From Campylobacterales bacterium (lineage in GTDB: Bacteria; Campylobacterota; Campylobacteria; Campylobacterales; QNZT01), in assembly GCA_027056215.1 (NCBI GenBank), contig JALULO010000235.1, forward strand, positions 1 to 6,737: a stretch of DNA of 6,737 nucleotides, in the 5' to 3' direction. The first letter of the stretch is position 1, and the number at the start of each line of letters is the position of its first letter. Under the pieces are notes generated by a model. The model searched no databases. It was not told where the DNA came from and worked only from the letters and a program-made list of their open reading frames with translations. The position numbers and the translations under genes are program-made. This document shows, in pieces, positions 1-5,787 of the stretch.

Positions 1-930
1 TTTAGGAACATCTGGTCTATAAGTAGGCAATGTATCATGGAGATAATCTACTTTCAAATCATCACTCATTTGTGGCTTTAATGGTTTTGAGAGATGAGGA
101 ATATCAAGTACTTTTTGATTTTCAAGCTCTTTTGTTTTAAATGAGTCTACCGGTAAGGTCAAACTCTTTTTCGATTTTTTTACAGGCAGTTTTTTGATCT
201 TATTTTGTACATTTTGAGAAAATGGTTTTACTATTTTCTGACCATCCGAAGATACTTTTTTATCTTTTTTGACAGTTTCATTTGTAGCCAAACTTTTTTT
301 AATACTGTGTAAAGCCTGCTCAATCTTATCAGAAAATGACTGGAAAAAATTCTTTTTTACAACTTGTTGTTTTGGAAACTTTTGTACACTACTTACCACA
401 GGGATATCATGATGATTTTGGATTGGAGATTGTTTTACTTCTTCACAAGGATAGGCATTGTCATTTTCATCAAAACAGTAGTGTTCTGTCTCAACCAAAC
501 TATTTTGCTCTTTTTTTTCTTTTACTTTTTTTCTTTTTTTCTTTTTTTCTTTTTTATTTGCCTTTAAAACAGATTTTACGGCTTTAGGTAAAGCATGTAA
601 AGATTGCATCACATATTTGAACATACCCTGATTTACTTTGACAACAACTTCATCACCCTTCTCTACTGGTTCATTAAACACAAAATAGATATCGTCAGTT
701 TGGTTTTTACCATCAAAATAGATCCTTTGACCATTACGTAACTGAACATCAAAACTGGCATTTGGAACAATATAATCCAAATCCTCTGTTACACGAAAGG
801 AGTCTCCTCTTTTTGGATAATATGTGATTTCATCACCTGCTGAAAGAGCCCCCGGTGTTGTGACAACTTTGGCAAAAAGAAGTGTTTGAAAAAAAGCTAT
901 ACAAAGAGATGTTACAAATAATTTATTCAA
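1..930 (-). CDS. Exported lysine-rich protein of unknown function (3' end cut by window edge)
   Basis: The frame is open from a TTG at 930-928 to base 1 (310 codons, no stop), so the C-terminus is missing. TTG is chosen because AAGG (940-937) lies six bases before it and the codons from there encode a signal peptide: MNK, a hydrophobic stretch to residue 19, probable cleavage after A20 (LFA|K). Residues 21-115 look like a compact beta-rich domain (motifs AGDEITYYPKRGDSF, RNGQRIYFDGK). Residues 123-140 are nearly all Lys with a few Glu/Arg, and further basic, Pro-containing segments follow to the edge. C152 and C162 bracket an acidic FDENDNAYP stretch and could form a disulfide. Three NX(S/T) sequons occur (N57, N76, N217), none with Asp/Glu at -2. 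I do not recognise the family. An envelope or periplasmic location is inferred from the signal peptide; the basic low-complexity part suggests a linker or a region binding acidic polymers. The Lys codons contain a slippage-prone octamer repeat. Existence of the gene is well supported; its function is unknown. Confidence 0.8.
   Translation of the reverse strand, partial: MNKLFVTSLCIAFFQTLLFAKVVTTPGALSAGDEITYYPKRGDSFRVTEDLDYIVPNASFDVQLRNGQRIYFDGKNQTDDIYFVFNEPVEKGDEVVVKVNQGMFKYVMQSLHALPKAVKSVLKANKKEKKKKRKKVKEKKEQNSLVETEHYCFDENDNAYPCEEVKQSPIQNHHDIPVVSSVQKFPKQQVVKKNFFQSFSDKIEQALHSIKKSLATNETVKKDKKVSSDGQKIVKPFSQNVQNKIKKLPVKKSKKSLTLPVDSFKTKELENQKVLDIPHLSKPLKPQMSDDLKVDYLHDTLPTYRPDVPK
525..555 (-). repeat. 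Octanucleotide tandem repeat (CTTTTTTT)n within the exported-protein gene
   Basis: On the plus strand there are three perfect CT7 units (525-532, 533-540, 541-548) followed by a CT6 unit (549-555). A separate T8 run lies at 511-518. On the coding strand this is an AAAAAAAG array read as Lys/Arg/Glu codons, about residues 126-136 of the exported protein. The unit length is not a multiple of three, so gain or loss of one unit shifts the frame. The repeat is seen directly; variability is inferred. Confidence 0.9.
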
Positions 931-936
931 TACTAA

Positions 937-940
937 CCTT
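937..940 (-). promoter_or_regulatory. Ribosome binding site AAGG deciding a TTG start
   Basis: AAGG on the minus strand (940-937) stands six bases before the TTG at 930. No in-frame ATG occurs before the signal-peptide codons, and the first in-frame ATG codons are near residues 103 and 108, inside the protein. The site therefore decides the start. Confidence 0.6.
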
Positions 941-956
941 AATTTAAAATATTTGA

Positions 957-984
957 TTTATAATAAATTAATTTTACACAAAAA
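957..984 (-). promoter_or_regulatory. Possible sigma-70 promoter for the exported-protein gene
   Basis: The 57-base gap between the pglF stop and the TTG start contains TATAAA (962-957 on the minus strand). A poor -35-like TTTTTG (984-979) lies 16 bases before it. A start site near 950 would leave a leader of about 20 bases carrying AAGG at 940-937. The region is so AT-rich that such matches arise easily by chance. The case for it is the gap itself, because the genes upstream all overlap one another. Confidence 0.25.
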
Positions 985-987
985 AGT

Positions 988-2760
988 TTAATCTAAGCTC
1001 TTATGGCTAAATTCAGGCACTATTTCTTTCAACTTAACGATTTTATCTGTAGCAGATAAAAGATCTTCTATATCTTTGTTAAGCTTATTGATATCATATG
1101 TTGTACTTTTAGCAACTAGAATCGAATTAAAAATTGTTTTTTTATCACGTTCATCTAACAGTAACTCTTCATAAAGTTTTTCCCCTTTACGAAGTCCTGT
1201 AAAACGTATACCTAACGCCTCTTTATCATAAATCTTAAGCATTTTTTTTGCAAGGTCTACTATTTTGACAGGTTCACCCATATCAAGGATAAAAAATTCA
1301 TGCTCCTTTGCAATCGTGGCAGCTTGCAATACCAACTGACAGGCTTCAGGAATCAACATGAAGTATCGTGTAATTTCAGGATCGGTTATGGTCAAAGGTT
1401 TATTTTGTTCTATCAAACGCTTAAATTTTGGAATCACACTCCCACTAGAGCCCAAAACATTACCAAATCGAACCCCTGTTATCAAGGTATTATGACTCAC
1501 AACATTTTGTGCATATAACTCACAAACACGCTTTGTCGCACCCATGACATTTGTCGGTCTAACAGCCTTATCAGTAGAAATCAAGACAAATTTAGAAACA
1601 TCATATTGCACTGACAAATCAATACAGTTTTTTGTACCGATGATGTTATTTAAAATCGCACCTTCAACATTTTCTTCACAAAGTGGCACATGTTTATATG
1701 CAGCTGCATGAATCACGATATCGGGTCGATAAGTCTGAAATGTTTTTTCTAACAATTTTTTATCAACAACCGATTGCATCAATGGCACAACATCATAAAA
1801 AGTTATCTCTTCTAAAATCTGATACAGATTATACTCACTATGATCAAGTAAAATCAATCTCTTAGCACCACTTTTAGCACACTGTCTGACTATCTCACTT
1901 CCTATACTTCCACCAGCTCCTGTGATCATGACAATTTTATTTTCTATCAATGTATCAATCATTTTGCTATCTAAATCTTTAGGTCGTCTTGCCAAAAGAT
2001 CTTCGATCGAGATATCCCGTAAATTTTCCTCTTTGTTTCCTAATAATTTTGAAAGTTTGATATTTTGCACACCAGCTTGTTTTAAACGTTCAAAAAGTTT
2101 ATCAAGTGCTACAGAGTTGTAAAACTTTGCGATAATCACACTGTTAATATCATAACGTTCAACCAAACCTTCAAGTGCATCACAAGCATAGACTTTTTTG
2201 TTATGCATATAAGAGTTTATCATGCTTTGATCATCATCAACTATGGCAACAGGAAAATAATCAATCTCGCCACTCAGTGCACTTGAGATAATCTGAGCAG
2301 CTTTTTGATTTGCACCGATAACGAGTGTAGGATTTAAGCGTTCTCCCCTGATATTTTTAAAAATACGTTTTGAAAAACGCAATGCTCCTATCAAGAAAAA
2401 AGAGATAAAAAAGTCTATAGGAATCACCGTACGGGGAAATGCACCATGATAAAATAGTAAAATATATCCTACAAAAAGAGTACCCGAAATAATCAAAGCA
2501 TATAAAATTCTTCTGGCGTCTAAAAGTACAAAATAACGCCAACTAATAAAATATATTTTAAATGCAAAGAAAACAATGATTTTTAATCCAATAAAGATCC
2601 ATACAAGTTTAAAAAAACCAACAATATGCTCAGGAGGTATATGAAAATTAAAACGTAAACTATAAGCACTCAAAAAAGATAGATAAAAAATAACAATATC
2701 AAAAGAGATAAAAAAAAGTGCTCTTTTAAGAGGAGAGTTTTTCAGTAACTTTTTAAACAT
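988..2760 (-). CDS. pglF: UDP-GlcNAc 4,6-dehydratase PglF (membrane-bound, FlaA1/CapD family)
   Basis: Converts UDP-GlcNAc to UDP-2-acetamido-2,6-dideoxy-4-ketohexose with bound NAD+. In C. jejuni this is the first step to UDP-diNAc-bacillosamine. From the chosen ATG the protein has 590 residues, the length I recall for C. jejuni PglF. Four hydrophobic segments (about 14-33, 50-70, 85-103, 113-129) precede a first Rossmann-like domain beginning TLVIGAN (145-151). The family signature ISIEDLLARRPKDLD (251-264) leads into an extended SDR domain with TGAGGSIGSE (280-289) as NAD+ site. The catalytic block is STDKAVRPTN (395-404) then MGATK (406-410): Met replaces the usual YxxxK tyrosine, as in characterised PglF. 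The C-terminal IVPEF also matches PglF. An in-frame TTG at 2781 lies seven codons upstream but has no ribosome site; the ATG has a weak GAG nine bases before it and overlaps the previous stop by eight bases (ATGTTTAA). WbpM-type O-antigen dehydratases share this architecture, so product use could differ. Family is certain; the N-glycan role rests on context. Confidence 0.95.
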   Translation of the reverse strand: MFKKLLKNSPLKRALFFISFDIVIFYLSFLSAYSLRFNFHIPPEHIVGFFKLVWIFIGLKIIVFFAFKIYFISWRYFVLLDARRILYALIISGTLFVGYILLFYHGAFPRTVIPIDFFISFFLIGALRFSKRIFKNIRGERLNPTLVIGANQKAAQIISSALSGEIDYFPVAIVDDDQSMINSYMHNKKVYACDALEGLVERYDINSVIIAKFYNSVALDKLFERLKQAGVQNIKLSKLLGNKEENLRDISIEDLLARRPKDLDSKMIDTLIENKIVMITGAGGSIGSEIVRQCAKSGAKRLILLDHSEYNLYQILEEITFYDVVPLMQSVVDKKLLEKTFQTYRPDIVIHAAAYKHVPLCEENVEGAILNNIIGTKNCIDLSVQYDVSKFVLISTDKAVRPTNVMGATKRVCELYAQNVVSHNTLITGVRFGNVLGSSGSVIPKFKRLIEQNKPLTITDPEITRYFMLIPEACQLVLQAATIAKEHEFFILDMGEPVKIVDLAKKMLKIYDKEALGIRFTGLRKGEKLYEELLLDERDKKTIFNSILVAKSTTYDINKLNKDIEDLLSATDKIVKLKEIVPEFSHKSLD

Positions 2761-3679
2761 CAAAAGGCACTCGTTTTTCAATCACGTAACTTACATATAT
2801 GAACAACAAAAAGAAAACAAACAAGAGAATTAAAATATGCTCTTTCATCAAAAAAAGTGCACCTAAAATAGTCAAATTGATGCCCAATAAAAATAGACTT
2901 ACGCTCTGATGCGACATCTTGCTCTGAACAGCTCTTTGAAAAAGATGTTTTTTATGAGCTTGTGTAATCACTTCTGCATTGATAAACCGTCTGACAAGTG
3001 TATACGTAGCATCAAACCAAAACGGCATCGTTAAGAGCAACCATATTGCGATTGTATGAAAATTGTCTCCATAGTAAATAAACCAGACACCAAGAACAAA
3101 ACCGATAAAAGTACTCCCCACATCCCCCATGAAGATAGAGGCTCTTTGCCAGTTAAAAGGTAAAAAACCCAGTACACTAGCCCCAAGCAAAACGATACCT
3201 TTATCACCAAAAAGTACAAATACCGCTATGGCAAGAAAGAGCGTTTCAATACTGACATAACCGTCAATACCATCTAAAAAATTAAACAAATTGGTAAACC
3301 AAACAATCAACAACAATGCCATAAAAAACCACTGCCACGATATCTGTAAAAAATAAAGCGCTAAAGCAGCACAAGCAATTTGCACAGCAAAACGCTTAGC
3401 AGATGAAATATCCAAAATATCATCTAATAGACCAATGATAGCAATAGGCAGTGCCATCAAGAGTGCATAAAAAAGATTTGATGAGATTTGACCACCAATA
3501 AAAAACCAACACAATCCCAGATAAAAAGCAATCACAATTGCCAAACCACCTCCCCTGGGTGTTGGCTTTTCGTGAGAACTGCGATGATTTGGTATATCTA
3601 AAATCGCTTTTTTAAGTGCCATCTTACGTATGAAGTACGTTAAAAAAGCAGAAAAAAATACTACTGCTATATAAATCAT
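2753..3679 (-). CDS. WbpL/WecA-type undecaprenyl-phosphate sugar-1-phosphate transferase (MraY superfamily)
   Basis: Polytopic inner-membrane enzyme expected to transfer an N-acetyl-hexosamine-type sugar-1-phosphate from a UDP-sugar to undecaprenyl phosphate, the first lipid-linked step of glycan assembly. At 308 residues, nearly all hydrophobic helices, it carries the superfamily signatures in order: IPNHRSSHEKPTPRGGG (29-45), DDILD (86-90, Mg2+/catalytic Asp), NLFNFLDGIDGY (130-141), FNWQRASIFMGDVGST (175-190) and the cytoplasmic HKKHLFQR loop (242-249). The SSH/PTPRGGG form resembles WbpL (FucNAc/QuiNAc-1-phosphate transferases of O-antigen loci) more than WecA or MraY, a judgement from motif memory. 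It is not PglC, which is small with one membrane segment. The ATG overlaps the pglB stop by four bases (ATGA), with no clear Shine-Dalgarno, so translation probably depends on coupling. It lies directly before pglF, much as wbpL precedes wbpM in Pseudomonas aeruginosa O-antigen loci. The exact donor sugar (4-keto derivative, diNAcBac, QuiNAc, FucNAc or GlcNAc) cannot be told from sequence. Confidence 0.9.
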   Translation of the reverse strand: MIYIAVVFFSAFLTYFIRKMALKKAILDIPNHRSSHEKPTPRGGGLAIVIAFYLGLCWFFIGGQISSNLFYALLMALPIAIIGLLDDILDISSAKRFAVQIACAALALYFLQISWQWFFMALLLIVWFTNLFNFLDGIDGYVSIETLFLAIAVFVLFGDKGIVLLGASVLGFLPFNWQRASIFMGDVGSTFIGFVLGVWFIYYGDNFHTIAIWLLLTMPFWFDATYTLVRRFINAEVITQAHKKHLFQRAVQSKMSHQSVSLFLLGINLTILGALFLMKEHILILLFVFFLLFIYVSYVIEKRVPFDV

Positions 3680-5787
3680 TTTTTCAGTTTATACACCCTA
3701 GCGTATGGATCTGCAATCACAAGCTCAAATAAATCTTTGTCATATTCTCCCAATACAAACATTTTGATAAAAAGAGAATTGTACATACTTTCATCTACAA
3801 CCAAAATCGTATGATAACTTTGCATCAATATAATAGACAACGGTGCATTTGGATCTATATTTTGCTCATTTTTGATAAGTTTACCTTTAGCATCATATCC
3901 AACAGTTACAAAACGCTTAATAGGTGTTTTTTGTCCACCTATCGTCAAAATACTCGTCTGCCGATCAAGACTCAAACCACTACCAAGATTTACGATATTG
4001 CCTTGGGCTGAAAACCGTCTTGTGATATAGTAAAAAGGCTGTATCTTTTTTTGTCCCGTTACTAAATCGAGATTACTAAACATCCCTACTGTCGGAAAGA
4101 TATTTAACATTCTTTCAGGTAGGAAAAGATAAATATCTCTTGTTTTAGCAGGTAATTTAAAATCAGGATTTTCAAGTTCATCCAAAAGATCATTTGGATT
4201 TTTATCTTTAAAAAGAGTATCTGCAACACCTTTATAATCACTTTTTTCATACGTTTCAACACTAAGTCTCGCAAGATTCACCGCCTGTACCTGAGAATCA
4301 GTAGTAAGCATTTTAGAGATGATATAATCATCATGATTGTGTTTACCTCCATCTATGAGGGTATTTGTATCAGCATAGTACCAAATAGGATATCCATAAT
4401 CCCACCACGTAAGTGTATAATCTTTATCAGTTGCTATATCATTTAACTTTTCTAAAACTTTTACCTCTTGATTGTTGAAAACTGTAGGCACTTTATAGCC
4501 AATAATATGCAAGATATTTGGATATATCATCAACGCCGTAAGAACCGCTATAATGCCATAACGAAAAGGCTTTTTATCACTAGCGTTTGCAATCACATAA
4601 AAAAGATACACCGCACTCATAGCAGCAATCGCCACAGCAAAAACCGTAAATCGAAGCCCACCCCATAACGAAAATACACCAATACCAATCAGTGGTAGTG
4701 CAAGTATAAAAGGACGATACCGAATCACAAGCAAGACATATCCGATCAAACTCAAAATCACACCGATGGTAGAACCTGAGATTCTATTTGCCATCACAGA
4801 AAATGGTATTTTACCCGCTTCCCTTACAGTTTGATTGACTTGAAAAAAATGAAGACCATGTGCATCAACACTACGAGAAAGATAGTAACTCACCTTTCCA
4901 AGTATAAGTGAAAAGACATTTCCAAAATACAAAAATCCGACCACTGCAATAGCCGAAACTATATACAATCCTCTCTTTTCAAAATGCCTTTTTTCTAAAA
5001 AGATGTAAGCTAGGATTAAGATAATAGCATTTAAGATATAGCTATAAGGAGCGCTAACAACCACACTAACAGGAAGCGTTGAGAGAGAAACTAAGATGAT
5101 CGATTTATAAGTATTTTCTTCATCTCTGTGATACACTAAAAGATAAAGAAAATAGATCACACTCATCGCAAAAACAACAGCACGCCCCTGATCATATAAA
5201 AAGGGATAGATGACGATCATAAGCCCAGCGTATAAAGCCGACTTTAGGGTAAAGTGCTTCACAGAAGCGATGAAAAAGTAAAGTACAAACATAGGAGCCA
5301 TCGCTGCAAACATATCACTGTCATAATATCCAGTCATCGTACGATTATAATAACTCCAAGCGATAGAACCAAGAAGGGCAGCAAAAAATCCCCATAAAGT
5401 TGCACCAAAAATTCTGGCTATAAGGATAATAGGAATCACAACCAAAGAAGAGATAATCGAAGGCATATAAAGTGTCACCGTTTCCAGAGAAAATGGCGTA
5501 ATCTTCGTTAGAATAACAGTCACAAATGTCACACCCCAATGTAACCAGTCCGGTACACGTGGATTTGGTTCATGCAATCCAAATAACGCTTGTTGCGCAC
5601 CTGAAGCAAAAAAATATCCATCATTGGTATTGATCATAAGCTCATCATGAAAATGAAATGGTGCATAATCACCAAACTGAAATACCCAGATAAGCCTAAT
5701 GACAAAACTAAATATATAGGCTAAAAGGATAAGTCCTAAAAGTTGCTTGTTTGAGATATTTTCATTTGGAAGGTTTAAAAAATTCAT
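3676..5787 (-). CDS. pglB: Bacterial oligosaccharyltransferase PglB (STT3 family)
   Basis: Transfers a lipid-linked glycan en bloc to asparagine of exported proteins on the periplasmic face of the inner membrane. The 703 residues compare with 713 in C. jejuni. A membrane domain fills about 1-430 and a periplasmic domain the rest. Visible catalytic features are D56 in INTNDGY (first metal-binding motif), YYDSD (154-158, second acidic motif), TVRE with E323 in external loop 5 (counterpart of the TIxE glutamate), R335 in NRISGS, WWDYG (461-465, sequon Ser/Thr binding) and MLNI (560-563, the MxxI motif of bacterial enzymes). R335 matches the arginine that in C. lari PglB favours Asp/Glu at -2, so the acceptor is predicted to be D/E-x-N-x-S/T. 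The ATG at 5787 has a good ribosome site and lies within the end of the upstream glycosyltransferase (26-base overlap). The stop overlaps the next gene by four bases. All catalytic motifs are intact. Identity is very secure; glycan composition is unknown. Confidence 0.97.
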   Translation of the reverse strand: MNFLNLPNENISNKQLLGLILLAYIFSFVIRLIWVFQFGDYAPFHFHDELMINTNDGYFFASGAQQALFGLHEPNPRVPDWLHWGVTFVTVILTKITPFSLETVTLYMPSIISSLVVIPIILIARIFGATLWGFFAALLGSIAWSYYNRTMTGYYDSDMFAAMAPMFVLYFFIASVKHFTLKSALYAGLMIVIYPFLYDQGRAVVFAMSVIYFLYLLVYHRDEENTYKSIILVSLSTLPVSVVVSAPYSYILNAIILILAYIFLEKRHFEKRGLYIVSAIAVVGFLYFGNVFSLILGKVSYYLSRSVDAHGLHFFQVNQTVREAGKIPFSVMANRISGSTIGVILSLIGYVLLVIRYRPFILALPLIGIGVFSLWGGLRFTVFAVAIAAMSAVYLFYVIANASDKKPFRYGIIAVLTALMIYPNILHIIGYKVPTVFNNQEVKVLEKLNDIATDKDYTLTWWDYGYPIWYYADTNTLIDGGKHNHDDYIISKMLTTDSQVQAVNLARLSVETYEKSDYKGVADTLFKDKNPNDLLDELENPDFKLPAKTRDIYLFLPERMLNIFPTVGMFSNLDLVTGQKKIQPFYYITRRFSAQGNIVNLGSGLSLDRQTSILTIGGQKTPIKRFVTVGYDAKGKLIKNEQNIDPNAPLSIILMQSYHTILVVDESMYNSLFIKMFVLGEYDKDLFELVIADPYARVYKLKK

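Noticed and set aside
28..62. Lipoprotein signal at C10 of the exported protein
   Set aside because: C10 sits inside the hydrophobic core of the signal peptide (its codon is 903-901, outside the listed span, which is only edge sequence). The upstream stretch is too short for a lipobox; cleavage after A20 fits better.
336..587. Plus-strand reading frame rich in Phe and Leu
   Set aside because: It is the complement of the poly-Lys part of the minus-strand exported protein. Its Phe/Leu run is only the T-rich repeat, and it has no convincing start context.
931..987. Rho-independent terminator after pglF
   Set aside because: The gap has A/T runs but no GC-rich inverted repeat before a T tract, so readthrough into the exported-protein gene remains possible.
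1300..2122. Short plus-strand reading frames of 60-72 codons opposite pglF
   Set aside because: They lie wholly within a conserved enzyme on the other strand, show no family features and have no ribosome sites.
2758..2781. Upstream TTG start for pglF (597 residues)
   Set aside because: No ribosome site precedes the TTG at 2781. The ATG at 2760 gives 590 residues, has a weak GAG before it, and aligns better with the N-terminus I recall for C. jejuni PglF.
2753..3679. PglC as the identity of the 308-residue transferase
   Set aside because: PglC is about 200 residues with one membrane segment. This protein is polytopic and carries MraY-superfamily motifs (DDILD, DGIDGY, GDVGST).
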